Shown here: in pieces, positions 22,688 to 33,125 of the stretch | How positions within the stretch are numbered: the stretch's first letter is position 1 | Layout of the letters: each line of letters begins with the position of its first letter | NCBI GenBank assembly: GCA_019973155.2 | Contig: BPQB01000142.1 | Coordinates: forward strand, 1 to 44,193 | Direction: 5' to 3' | From: Phanerochaete sordida | Lineage: Eukaryota > Basidiomycota > Agaricomycetes > Polyporales > Phanerochaetaceae | Length of the DNA: 44,193 nucleotides | The notes under the pieces: model-generated | Told to the model about the DNA's origin: nothing | Database searches by the model: none | Seen by the model: only the letters and a program-made list of their open reading frames with translations | Made by a program: the position numbers and the translations under genes

Positions 22688-23899
22688 CTACATCTGCTGT
22701 CGCCGAGGGAATGTCGCTGGCCCATTGGCAGCGCCGTATGACCCCTTGTCAATGTGCCTCGCCGCAGCATCGCCGTCAAGCTCCACAACTCTCAGTGCAT
22801 CCTCGCCACTGACCTCGGCGGATACTGAAAGCAAAATTGACCCACGAGATGGCAGCGAGAGCTGCACGATGAGCCGACTTCGCGCGCCGCCCGTGCGGCG
22901 TCCGTGGGGCTGCCGTTGCTGCTCGACTTCGTGCTGGACGCGCCCGTCCCGCAATGTGGCTTCTGTGGCGGCAGATACATGGGGACCGGCGTGTCGTCCT
23001 TGCAGCGCTGTCTTCACTTGCGCTGCGCCTTCCCGCCCGGCACCTCCGCCTCTGACATCGCAGCGGGCGGTGCCTTGGCACGCCCACCGCGGCTCTTCGC
23101 CTCAACGGCCCGCCAATCGGGCCCAGTTGCGGGCTCTCAGACGAGCGCGAGCAGCTGCTGGCCTAAGGCGGCGGCAGCGACCGCGGCGGGCGCATGCACA
23201 TTGCCTACGGGGCCGACATGTGGTAGCGCACGTCGACGCATCTCGCGCTCGTACTCGCGCGGCTGCGCCTTGCGCTCGTACTCGCGTGGCTGCGCCTCGC
23301 GCGCGTTGTAAAGGGGGTCGCACCTGCGCTGCGGTGTGTCGAAGATGACCTCGGTGGTCCTGGAGTGAGGGGTCGGCCGTGGGGAATGCGTTTGCTGCGG
23401 AACCTGCGCAGACACAGGGGAGGGGAGCCTTGTGCCGCTGGTCCAGCGTGCTTTGCGTCACAGTATCATGACGATGACCGTGAGTATCCTGAGTGTGCGT
23501 GTGCGTGCGCCGCTTCGGCGGACGGGAAGTCGATGGGGCGTCGTTGTTGCGGTCGTAACGCAAGAGCCGGACGTCCGCGCGTGTGGCCAGTGTCGGGAAG
23601 TGTTGAGGCAGGAGCTCGCAGACGACCATGGAGAGCGACAACTGCAGGTCGTTGTGCAGTCCGCAGGATTGGAGTGCCTGGCAGAGCACGTACAGGCAGC
23701 TCGCCGTGAGTAATGAGAGCCTGTCGAGCGCGGAGATGGAGACGATATGCCATCTAATTGATCTTCTCGTCATGCTAACGCTCTCGAGGCATCTTCGATC
23801 CTCCAGCGAGAGCTGCTGACGCTTTGTGCTGGCTGTTGTGTGTGCGCAATGCGGCTTTGGTTGTGACCTGCACCGGGATTTTCGCCTGGGGACAGGCAA
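22688..23899 (-). CDS. Possible minus-strand gene inside the CACTA-like element, unrecognised
   Basis: Low-confidence gene. Coding-like pieces on the minus strand, in transcription order: around 23,840-23,560 (RWHIVSISALDRLSLLTASC, then DVRLLRYDRNNDAPS); around 23,350-23,137 (EVIFDTPQRRCDPLYNA, then a 27-bp direct repeat encoding EYERKAQPR-type units); and 23,136-22,688 (GSILLSVSAEVSGEDALRVVELDG). One in-frame stop separates the last two, and an intron is needed between the first two. If real, it is an element gene of unknown function or a decayed one. Confidence 0.25.
23245..23298. repeat. 27-bp direct repeat, two copies
   Basis: 23,245-23,271 and 23,272-23,298 differ at two positions. The length is a multiple of three, and on the minus strand it encodes two copies of a nine-residue charged unit (PREYER(K/E)AQ). 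Confidence 0.8.
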
Positions 23900-24819
23900 A
23901 GCGTCTCAGAGAGACCCTGGGCAGACGACTTTGTGGTACGCACCGCCAGTCCTATCATAGGTTCTACCCCATCTCCACTCTACCACCAGTCTCCTCGGTA
24001 GTTTTGTCTGCTTCTGGGTGGTCGCTGGCCATCTGCAAAATTGATATCGATGGCGGTGGGCGTGTGAGTGGGTGGTGGGCGGCGGGAAGAGGAACGGGCG
24101 GGAAGCGAGCTGTTGGGGGAAGAGGGCGAGCAGGGAGGTGCGGAGGGCGTGGAGGACCGCTGAAGCGAAGCAGTAGGGTAGAGCAGGGAGAGGGTTCAGA
24201 AGTGTGGTAGAGCTTGAGGGTACGCACGTCGTGGCTCGATTGGAAGAACGCGGGGAAAGCCAAGACGACGCGACGCGACGCGGCGACGCTCCTCGATGTA
24301 AAGTTAAGCGCCTTGGAGTCCCGACCTCACAGCATGTTTGTACTTATCGCAGCAATTTATTCACACATGATTTTTACATATTCCGGTAGCTGGAAGCTCC
24401 TGCTACCCACCATGTCCGCAAACAATGAGCTGTGCTACCATTCTCCGATTGAGGTCGACGACCAGGGGCAAACAAGCGCCCATTGTCCTCCGATGTCGAC
24501 GACGATGGTGAGGACACAAATCGCGGGCGGTTAGCAAACCAAGGGAACGTTGCGGCAGAAGAGGTAGAAGAGCATGTAAAACCCGCTATACAGGGCATTT
24601 TACCCAGTAGAAAGAGCTGAATAAATCGGCCAAATTCCACTACAAAAATTCTAATGAACCCTAGCCTAGGGGTAGCGCGCATAACTAATGATGAATAGAA
24701 ACGTTGTTCCCACGGTTTGGGCACTTTTGCGTTACGGAGCACACGGGGGCCCAAGGGCCCCGCCTGTAAAAACGATTCTTCATTACATTCAGAAATCGTA
24801 AATGTCCAATGTTCTCCTG
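23900..24819. other. CACTA-like element interior, right part
   Basis: Includes a strand-skewed purine-rich block at about 24,040-24,200 on the plus strand, then AT-richer sequence. No gene seen. Confidence 0.35.
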
Positions 24820-25008
24820 ATGTTCCGAGCAGGAACATGAGGAGAACATGTGGAATTTTCCGAGGCAGAACATTGTGAATATCCCCCTTCGGAATATTCA
24901 CAATGTTCCTGCCATGTTCCTGGCAAGAACATCGTGGGAACATTGTTTCTATTCCCACGATTTTCTTTCCAATGTTCTGGCCCAGAACATTGGTCTGCCC
25001 CCGCAGTG
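24820..25008 (-). repeat. Right terminal inverted repeat of CACTA-like element
   Basis: Reverse complement of the left repeat with about ten mismatches, ending GCCCCCGCAGTG immediately before the duplicated CCT. Confidence 0.85.
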
Positions 25009-25011
25009 CCT

Positions 25012-25429
25012 AGAAGTCCAGAGAATGTATATCTTCATGCTTTATGTATTACCCCACACTCGGGCTGTGGTCTTGAATTCAGATCTATTATGTACACCTT
25101 CGATTCTGATTTGTGCACGATTATGTATTGACTTGAGGAAGACGGAAATGCGGGACACATCACTGTTTTCAACTGCTGCTTCAGGAACCGATGCCTGAGG
25201 CTCTACAATTCGAACCTCCCTCAGAGTGCACGAATGTGAAGCAAATGTCCCAGTGCTACATCAGCAGGCATCGCCTCGATACTCCCATCCTTCGCTTCAG
25301 TCTGCGGTCGGCCCTGCTGAAGCCCGCCGCTCGCGCAGCAAGCCCACTCGCTCGTTTGTCGGCGTCGACAGCTGCCTAACCAGCTGGCACTCGGCATCCT
25401 TCGCGCACGGCGGAGATTTGGAAATGGCG
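25012..25429. repeat. Unit C fragment between the two transposons
   Basis: Aligns with unit A from about 108 to 520 and unit B 8,680-8,910 (for example gaatgtatatcttcatgctt at 25,023 and cgctcgcgcagcaagccca at 25,329). No intact gene. Confidence 0.75.
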
Positions 25430-25441
25430 CATACATCTGGA

Positions 25442-25702
25442 AAGGCGGAAATGTGGAATATACCCCGGCATTCTAGCTAGCGCGCGGCGGCCTGTCTAGC
25501 GGTGTCCAGGTTTGGGCGCTCTATATAGTCCCCCTAGTCCACCACGTCCTATGTAGTCACCCACGTCTAGATAGTCCGCCGCCACCTATCTATGTTGTCT
25601 GAACCTGTCCGTCCCGCAAGATAGGCGTTGCGGCCTCGGGAAGCAGCTGCTGCAGTGCCAGTTCGTCACCTCGGCAAGTCTGCTCATACCACTGGCAAGT
25701 CA
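25442..25702. promoter_or_regulatory. Left subterminal region and likely promoter of the 227-aa gene
   Basis: Contains repeated CTATNTAGTC-like words (ctatatagtcc near 25,522, ctatgtagtc near 25,550, ctagatagtcc near 25,567), probably transposase-binding or promoter sites. The CTATATAG run is the only TATA-like sequence upstream of the ATG at 25,703. Confidence 0.4.
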
Positions 25703-26579
25703 ATGTACGCCCCAGGTGCGCCATACCAGTATCCTAGCGAGCTGCCTTTCGCTGAAGGTATGTATGGTGAGAAACCTTTCCCTGCCAAGTTCTAACTTCC
25801 TACCCAGCAGAAGCAATCGCCCGCAATGCAGCGTTTCGCAGCAAGCTTGGGCTGCCGACCGCTTTTCAGCGCTGGTTCAAGATGTGGGTCTTGGAGGGAG
25901 AGGCAGCTGGGCATCCACAATCGTACTTGGACACTGAGGACGTGCGTGTCTTCCTGCAGGTGGATCTAGAGAAGGTGCGTCTCCCATGGAGCGAGTTCAT
26001 AGCTTCTATTAACCCTCGAGCCCACATTGAAGGCCTCCCCTCACGAGAAGTCCAACGTGTTCACTCCGGTTTTGTCGAAATACACGCTCTGGGTGTACTG
26101 CTACATATCCCCTGAAGTTCCGGTGACGCACCACGACCGCGTGAGCCCGAGAGCAATATTGGACGAGCACATCGGCAGTAACCAGGATCTCGACGCGCCA
26201 GAGTGGACGCGCTGGTCTCCTGAAGCCGGTCCCCGTCAAATTCGCAAACGGCGGGACAACATGGCCGACCTATTTATCAATCTCGCATTCCAACATGCCA
26301 ACCTTGTACAGGTGCGTTCCCTTGCAGCATAACAAAATTCCCTTTTGAAAATGCTTTGCAGCACAAGCTCTCGGTGGAAATGATCGAATGGGCAGTAATC
26401 GCCACTGTGAGTACGACGCTGTTGATTATGAAATCGTACTGAGCCATGTGTAGGCTGAGCTTTCGACAAGTCGCGCCGCCGAAGTCAAGCAGCGAGCCGC
26501 GTGTTACGGCTTCGCATCCGTCACGTCTCGCACCAACGTTATGCACCACCGAAATATTCCCACAGATACAACAATGTAA
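25703..26579 (+). CDS. Unrecognised 227-aa transposon-borne protein
   Basis: Five exons by my reconstruction: 25,703-25,757, 25,808-25,974, 26,021-26,311, 26,362-26,406 and 26,454-26,579, with introns of 46-50 nt having GT donors and AG acceptors. All phases join and the frame closes at TAA. The predicted protein is hydrophilic, without signal peptide or membrane segment. Features are a Tyr/Pro-rich start (MYAPGAPYQYPSELPF), a W-rich stretch around residues 40-50 (QRWFKMWVLEGE), WVYCYISPEVPVTHHDR around 101-117, a basic GPRQIRKRRDNM near 149-160 and a C-terminal helix-like part. I recognise no family. It converges on the transposase gene, 282 bp away. The start could lie further upstream if a small exon was missed. 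Confidence 0.65.
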
Positions 26580-26861
26580 TATACGAGATCTAAGAATTGT
26601 TCTGCATAACTGCGAGACATTTGTGCGTGCCCAACGAGTATTAATCGGACAGCGCGGCTTGACGTGGGCGCGCATCGTTGCGTTCAGTCAACGCGGTGCG
26701 GCTCGAAGCTTGCCGCGCCGTCGCACTCAGGCATCTGGCGCTGCGGCTCGACGTTGGCCATGCTCATCGCGGGCCTGCGCGGTCGCGTTCAGTCAGGGTG
26801 CCGCGGTTCGACGTGGACCTGCCAGAGCACCGTCACATTCGACTTCGTATAGGTTGCGGCT
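26580..26861. other. Intergenic region between converging genes, with imperfect repeats
   Basis: Holds several degenerate copies of a GCGGCTCGACGTGG-like word (near 26,659, 26,697, 26,743, 26,800), preceded in two cases by CGTTCAGTCA. It would contain the 3' ends and polyadenylation signals of both genes. No gene seen. Confidence 0.5.
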
Positions 26862-29800
26862 TTATGTATTCATGATAGTGTCACGACGGCCCTGTGTAAT
26901 CAGTAAATACATGTGCATATCTATGTATGAGTTCGTCCAAAAGGTGCTGCATCTATCTATTACCGACACCGAGTCCCACTGAGGGTCTTTTTCAGCTCCG
27001 TGTTTGGGGAGCAGATGGCAGTTTCGTGCGATTCGTGCGACGTCGATGACCTCGGCGTAGACCTTGTGGTTGCGCGTCGAACGTGAGGTCGTGTACATGC
27101 CTGTGACGGCATCGGGCTGCCGAAAGGGGGTGAACCACTCGATATAGGCCAGCGGATGCGGGAGCGGGAGCCCGAAGCGAGAAGGTAGCTTGAAGATAAC
27201 GCGAACGAGAGCAACACGGAGACCTATACATGATGCTCGTCAGATCTGTAGGCTATCATAACATGAGCACAAGAGTACTGTACCCTCGAGAGCAGTGCCC
27301 TGCGTGAACGCGTTGTGTTCACCTGTCCGAACGAGCGCGAAGTCTGACCATGCGGGTTCCGCGGGTACTCGATTGTGTGCCGGGATAGGTGGAGAGGCCC
27401 GAACGATGTTTTGAAGCTTCAGTTTGCTCACCTCGGGAATCAGGGGCAGCTCGAGCTCGAGCTGCTTGTACAGGTCGAAAATGTCCCATGCGTATGGTAT
27501 GGCAAATGGCGCGCCTCTTGTGCGCAAGAAGACATGTAGCGCATCCAGGAAGCGTGACGCTCCGTGCCCGGACATGATGGATGCTGCAGGAATGCGATGG
27601 AGATGGGGAGGATGAGTTTTGGCGACCTTGTAGCGTTGATGAGGTGCAGCTGGTGCGGCAGCTAAAGGCGGGCTACGGGTACTGGATCCAGCTGGTGGTG
27701 TTGTCGCAGATGAGGGATGGCGACGTTGAAGACTAGCAGACGCTGCGCGAGAACGTCTGGCACGAGATATAGACCCTGGATCGATAATTGGTGCGTGTGA
27801 TGACGATGAGGGCGTTGATTGCGAAGAGGATTGGCTCGCAGAGGGTGTGTGTACGCCGCGGCTCTGGAACCATTCGACATAGATCGTGAAGCGGTCTACG
27901 GCCTCTTGACGGCTTAGCCACCGCGTCATCTGAGGAATGTAGTCTTTCTTGTTGCTCGCGCGATAGCCCTCCTTGGCGTAGTCGATGTGCAGCCTCTCCG
28001 ACCACTCAGTGTTGAAGCCGTCCGCACTTCCGAAGAGGATGATGAGCTCGACGTAGTGTTCGAGCATATGGTATTTCGGAATGTTGAAGTGGGTCTGCTC
28101 GCGGGCAGAAAGGCGGATGAAGGCGTCCTTATGCTCGTGGAAGGTATCGAGAGCACGCTGGAGGGCGAGGAGCGTCGACGTCGTATGAGAATGAAGAGAC
28201 GCCAGATATATGAAGTCCAACAGCGCGCGCGCCGCTTTGAGTGCGCTTTCGTCTGTACCGCCAGCAATGAGGCCAACGAACACCTTCTCCATTTCCTTAT
28301 GCTCGTGCCCAGTCCACTGCGTTACCCCAGAAATCCCGTTCTTGAAGTGACGAAGACCCTTCAGCGTGGGAGCAGACCCAAAGCGCGAATCAAGTTCGTC
28401 TTCACCAACCAGCTTCGTACACCACTTGACGAGGTGGTCTTTGAAGACGCCTTTGTGGAGCTGGTGCAGGAGATCCGGTGTGAAGCAGGTGAAGATGTCG
28501 GTGTGGGGGAGATGACGCCAAAATGGCTCGCGGATAGCTCGCAAGCCCAACGCTTCAAAGCGTGCCTTTGCCTCCGGGTCCTTGGCGAGACTCCCGCGGA
28601 AATGGGAATCAAGTAGGTCCAAGATCTCCTTCTTGTCTCGCGCTGGGCAGAACTCATGGGAGCCGCGGCGGTTAGGTGGGATTTGGCCGATTGGACAATA
28701 GACCTCCTTGCAGCCAGCGACGAGACACTGCTCTGGGTAGTCGGCGACGTAGGCGGCAAGAACAGGCCAGATGCGCCGCTCCCGACGGTCCGCGCAGACC
28801 ATTTCCACCCCGTGCATGCCGGCATCGATGAGCGGCTTGAGGACAGCCTCCATACACTTGTGGAACGCGTCATATCGACCAAGAGAACGAGCGTCGCCGG
28901 CGCTGTAGCATGAGAACTTCCCAACAGGTAGGTATCCGAGAAGGATACTACCGTGCATCGATGACGACCTGCGAACTTCTTTTGATAGGTTGCCGATGGT
29001 CAAGTACACTGGCCATGCCGTCTGATCACCTCGAAACTGCGATAACTTTGTCTTGTCGGATGAGACGATGATAGGTGCTACGGTGGCACCTGCAGGCAGA
29101 CGGGACTGCCGTACAAACGTGAGCAGTGTATTTATGAGGAGATGAGAATCGTTTGCTCACTTGTAGATCCCACCACCAGTCCGCCGTGTACATCTCATCA
29201 ATATTCCGCTCTTTCCGTGCATGATCGCGATACACGCGCTCGGGCGCATACGCGAGGTGGTTCGTGAACATCGGATTGCCGAGCAGCTCTTGAACGCACT
29301 CGACTGGATCGCGGTACCAGACCTCGAGGTTCTCGGTAAGTGGTTTGCCATTGCCATCGGTCAGGTCACCAGTGATCGGGATATCTTTGCGCTGCCACTT
29401 CGGACCAGTTGGTAGCTCGTCTACAGCCTTGTAGAGGCGGTCCTTGTTCTCGTACGAAAGTCCAAAACGCTGAACCTGATCCTAATGCGTGAGCGTCCGC
29501 TCTGCAGCAATATGCACTGGTTCGCACCAGAGGAAGTTTGAGAAACTCTTGGGTATCATTGTGCCCCACTTTCTTGACCAGCCACCTAGCTAACTGCCAC
29601 TCTTCCTCACTAGCAAACGGCCCCCAGACATCCTTCCCGTTGTCGAGCTGCTCTTTCCGTATGCTCTCGAAGGACGTGTCGACTGCGTCACGGTCGAGAC
29701 ACATGCCAGCGTAGCGTTCTGGTGGGAAAGGGATAGCGAACCGAGGTGCGTCGTCATTGCCAGGTACATGATCCGCCTGCTCACTAGGCGCAGCAGCATC

Positions 29801-30094
29801 CGGATCGTCGACGTCGAGGCCGGCAAGCTCGTGACTAGTGGTACTGAGATCCTCGAGGTCTTCTCTGTCATCCATAGCCGCGTCCACGGGGAGACTGGGT
29901 GTGTTGGATGTAGGGAGCGTACGCGGGGGTCTCAGATGGTAAGGAGCTGCGCGTTGAAGCTGTAGTTGGCGACGCTGATGCTGCTGCGCTTCCAGACAGG
30001 CTCGAGTCTTCGAGATATGTTGAGCGACAGCACCTTGCAGGGGAAAGGTCTTGCCGCAATACTTGCATGTGGGATAGGCAGGACTTTTGGCCAT
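26862..30094 (-). CDS. Plavaka transposase (1,023 aa)
   Basis: DDE-type transposase of the Plavaka group of fungal DNA transposons. Exons on the minus strand: 30,094-29,528, 29,481-29,161, 29,105-27,284 and 27,223-26,862, with introns of 46, 55 and 60 nt. Every junction keeps frame and the ORF ends at TAA. Residues 10-33 form a C-x2-C-x12-H-x6-C zinc finger (TCKYCGKTF). Residues 297-345 carry the family signature (LPAGATVAPIIVSSDKTKLS, then WPVYLTIGNLSKEVRR). Candidate acidic catalytic residues are D313, D402 (VCADRRER) and E663 or E666 (FNTEWSERLH). A low-complexity Ser/Pro/Ala linker near 710-800 precedes a C-terminal domain. The start ATG directly precedes the zinc finger. The family call is by recognition and the catalytic assignment is inferred. 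Confidence 0.9.
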
Positions 30095-30284
30095 GTTGGA
30101 CAGCGTTGCAGCAGGGCAGGTAAGCAGGCGTGGATTGGCGTGGATTGGTGTGGATCGACCGAGCGATGAGCGAAATAGGAGGCTGACTGATTTCGCAATC
30201 AGGCCTCGGGCGCTCGCGGGTTGACCGTGCAAATCCTGCCTTCACGACACTTCGTCTTTGCCCTCATAAGCTCCTACCACCGGC
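30095..30284. promoter_or_regulatory. Shared divergent promoter of transposase and DUF6532-like gene
   Basis: Only 190 bp separate the two ATGs, which point away from each other, so both promoters must lie here or overlap the coding starts. It contains a short direct repeat (gcgtggattggcgtggattggtgtggat at about 30,129-30,156, read as three GTGGAT-containing words). No clear TATA box is visible. Confidence 0.6.
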
Positions 30285-32726
30285 ATGCCTGGCCAGAGCT
30301 CTACAGAGCCATCTGGCTTCGATTTCGATGAAGGCCAACCACAACCCACCGGATTTGGACATCGGCAGTCGTGCCCTACCTCGGTTATGGCTGGTATTCG
30401 TGCGTACTATCAAATTTCATCTGCTGCGAATTCTCACAATGTGAATTCATAGGAGCCGAGCGAGATAAACGGCGTCAAGCAGCCATTCTAGGCGTAGCGA
30501 CACGTCAAAGGAATCGCGCGGCGGCGGCGGCAGCGGCGGCGGCGGAGCTTGCGACTGGCAATGACACCATTCCGCAACCAACGACTCCTACACCTCCGGC
30601 CAACAATCCGCAAGCTCGAGAAGCTACCCCTGTCGCTCTCACGCTTCCGGCATCTGAGCGCAATGTGCTTCACCGCGATGAGCTGGTGCGTGCCCTAAAT
30701 GCCTTCGGGTCCAGTTCTAACTGAAATAACGCCTTGTGGCAGGGCCCGCCGCACGCTCAATCTGCAGTGCCAGGAACATCAGCACCCAACAACAGCAGTG
30801 CGGCCCTTCAGCGTCTCATGAATCCGTCCGATGGGCTCTCGCAGCTCTCATGGAACCGAATGTCGGGCGGACCTGCCTCTGCACAGCCCCATACTCCCAG
30901 CCCTGTTGGGACATCATCAGTCGCTCCGGATGCTTTCGACACCTTCAATTCCACGCCCCGCCACACGCTCAATGCTGGAACTCATGTCGGTGAGTCACTG
31001 ACGTCCTATCTATGCGGGTTATTGTTACATACTTAAATCTCGTGAATTTGCAGTGCCGGGGGGTCTTGCTGACTTCGCTCACCAGATGTTCCGCTTCAAT
31101 GACATTGACGGTGGTATCCAGAACAACCCTGGACTCTCCTCCCCGACTTCAAACACTCTTGATATGCAGGACATCGATTTCTCGGCGTATTTACCGCCCT
31201 CTGATGGTCCAGTGGTGCGTGTCAATTATCTATGGATGATATTGTCTAATACCTTCTACTACTAGACTGCCAACAGTCCAGCGAACACTCAGTTCAGACA
31301 GGTGACGGCGTCTGTCCAGCCTCGCGCACTCGGCCAGCTCCCGCAGGGCACTATGCCGCCGCCTCGGGCACCTGGGACACCGACTCCTGTACGATCCGAC
31401 GGTCCGCTCCTTGACGATATGCGAGCTATCAACGCTCCGGTACGTGCATCCGAGCCGCTGAAGAAATCCGCCACCATCTCTGATCTACGTGCAAAATAGG
31501 ATCTTCGACGTCATCGTGACGACTCGAGTGACTCGGACTCGGAAGATGCCTGCACGCCAAGCTCGACGTCTGCTGGGAAGAAGCGTCAGCGCAAGTCCCG
31601 TTCCATCAAGGTCCTAGCTACGCCTCGCGCAACCATCATAAGCAGGGCATTTCCGTACCTCATCACTGCAATCGTGACGGAATGGGCTTTTCCCGACGAC
31701 GACCTAACCGAAGCCATGATCACGGACGCATTTACAGATTCTCTCGAGGCCCTTCGCAAGCAAGGGGTTCAGGTCGACGACGTGGAGCTCGTGCTCACAC
31801 CAGAAGAGTACAACATGGTCGGTGACGTCTCCGCTAAGGCTCGAGATTGAATATCGATCACTGGACTAACCGTACGTCCTAGATGAAGCAGCGCATCAAG
31901 ACGGCTCGCGGAGAAGTGCGCAAGTCAGCGAAAGCTATCGCTGCAGCATCGTTTGGATTCGAACGAACTGCAGACGACAACACGCCCGAATGCAACGTGA
32001 AGAAGGCCAAGAATCTCGAGAAGTACCAGGAACTAATGCTACCGGCGAACAAGCCGCCGTACGCCACGTACTCGGTAAGCCTCTTTCTGTTATATCTGAT
32101 AGCCTACTCAGCATCCTTCCAGCTCCGTCAAGGCTCTACCACGGGCCCGTTCTACAACACCGCGCCCATCGAGAGTGTCATCTGGAGTACTTGGTACTCT
32201 GATGCTCGGTCAATTGGCTATCATGAGCCGGCCTTCACCCAAGACAACATGGTTCCGTGGCAAGCAATCGCTCTCGCGGCTACTGCGGTACGTCAAATGA
32301 TCCCAACGTGACAGTGGTTCATTGCTCATACACCTATTACCAACTACCCAGATACACTACGCCATCGATGAGTGGCAGGCGGGCTATCAGAACGGCGGCC
32401 AGAAAGGCATCAAGTTCACCGACAGCTACCGCAAAGTGTACGAGCACCACTACCAGGAGCTTCAGAAGTATAACAGCCACTGGTCGACTCTCGAAGGCGG
32501 CGGACTTCGGACACTCCAGCGAGAGCTGCTGACGTCTATCCGGTGAGTCTTGATATTCTGCAAGCTGTCCCATAGTACTCATGGCTTGCATCGTAGCTCT
32601 AAGACGCCCGGCATTCGAAACGCGAACGAGGAGACGGTGGCCGCGTCCACATCGCCTGGCCTATCGGACGCCGACTTCGACGCAGCTGCAGCTGCGGCCG
32701 GGCAAAGTCGCCGTTCAGGCCAGTAG
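30285..32726 (+). CDS. DUF6532-like protein encoded by the transposon (639 aa)
   Basis: Ten exons: 30,285-30,393 (or 30,399), 30,453-30,685, 30,743-30,989, 31,054-31,214, 31,266-31,439, 31,500-31,817, 31,883-32,074, 32,123-32,287, 32,352-32,542 and 32,597-32,726. All phases agree and the frame closes at TAG. The first half is low complexity and probably disordered: poly-Ala from a GCG run near 30,520, then Ser/Pro/Gln-rich. An acidic DDSSDSDSED patch is followed by a basic KKRQRKSR, a possible nuclear signal. The second half (about 340-590) has the helical pattern of DUF6532 (RAFPYLITAIVTEWAFPDDD, then WQAIALAATAIHYAIDEWQAG). The domain is common in basidiomycetes and its function is unknown. 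The 31,817 donor (GTCGGT) is weak. Role in transposition is inferred from position. Confidence 0.75.
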
Positions 32727-33111
32727 CCCGGTACTACATGTAGAGTAATATACCTCTCGACACCTGTATAATGAACCCCTTGTATGTGTCACGAAGATAC
32801 ACTGCAGTCGGCCTGCGGCGTCCTGCTATGGTGTCTGCGTGAATTATCCAGTAATTCGTGAGAAATGGAATATTTGGGCGCCTCGCGCGAAACCAGCTTT
32901 CGTGCTCGAGCTCCTAGACCACTTAGTGCACCAAGAACAACTAGGCCCCTAGGCAACCAGGTATCCTAGAGTGCGTCCTGTTCCCTAGGGCCCACACTAT
33001 ATGTGCTATTTGTGCTCTATCTAGGACACAGCTCGTGCATAGTCAGGGACTGCCTCAGGCGACTAATGTGTCTGGGTTGCCTGTATAGGGCTTTCTAGGC
33101 AGACCCCTCCC
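32727..33111. other. Right subterminal region of the Plavaka element
   Basis: No gene. Rich in CTAG words (cctag, ccctag, tctag) between about 32,930 and 33,100, for example aggcccctaggcaaccagg near 32,943. These are candidates for transposase-binding sites and probably lie beyond the DUF6532-like gene's polyadenylation site. Confidence 0.5.
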
Positions 33112-33125
33112 TCCAGATGTAGGCG

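Larger units (their letters stand above)
17250..25008. mobile_element. CACTA-like DNA transposon, 7.76 kb
   Basis: Bounded by near-perfect 189-bp inverted repeats that begin CACTGCGGGGGC and end GCCCCCGCAGTG, with a 3-bp direct duplication CCT at 17,247-17,249 and 25,009-25,011. CACT(A/G) termini with 2-3 bp duplications are characteristic of the CACTA (CMC) superfamily. The flanks rejoin precisely into the tandem-unit sequence. I find no recognisable transposase inside, so the element may be non-autonomous, decayed, or carry diverged genes I could not splice. Confidence 0.8.
25430..33121. mobile_element. Plavaka-type DNA transposon with three genes, 7.7 kb
   Basis: Ends are short inverted repeats: TACATCTGGA at 25,432-25,441 and its complement TCCAGATGTA at 33,112-33,121. 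GGCG occurs on both sides (25,426-25,429 and 33,122-33,125). Removing the element leaves ...ttggaaatGGCGtggattgcgtgc, which matches unit B near 8,900-8,930, so the boundaries are supported by an empty site, although the exact terminal base on the left is uncertain by 2 nt. Inside are a 227-aa gene (+), the transposase (-) and a DUF6532-like gene (+), all with intact spliced frames. Both subterminal regions are rich in CTAG and TAGTCC-like motifs. Confidence 0.8.

Noticed and set aside
27987..28924. Open frames opposite to or shifted within the transposase gene
   Set aside because: They overlap the well-supported transposase exon and have no family features.
31440..31499. Premature TAG in the DUF6532-like gene at 31,497-31,499
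   Set aside because: The stop lies at the end of a 60-nt GTACGT-to-TAG intron. Splicing it out keeps the frame.
25492..33102. CTGTCTAG / CTAGGCAG as Plavaka element termini
   Set aside because: The match is short and there is no flanking duplication. TACATCTGGA with GGCG flanks and an empty-site match in unit B is better.
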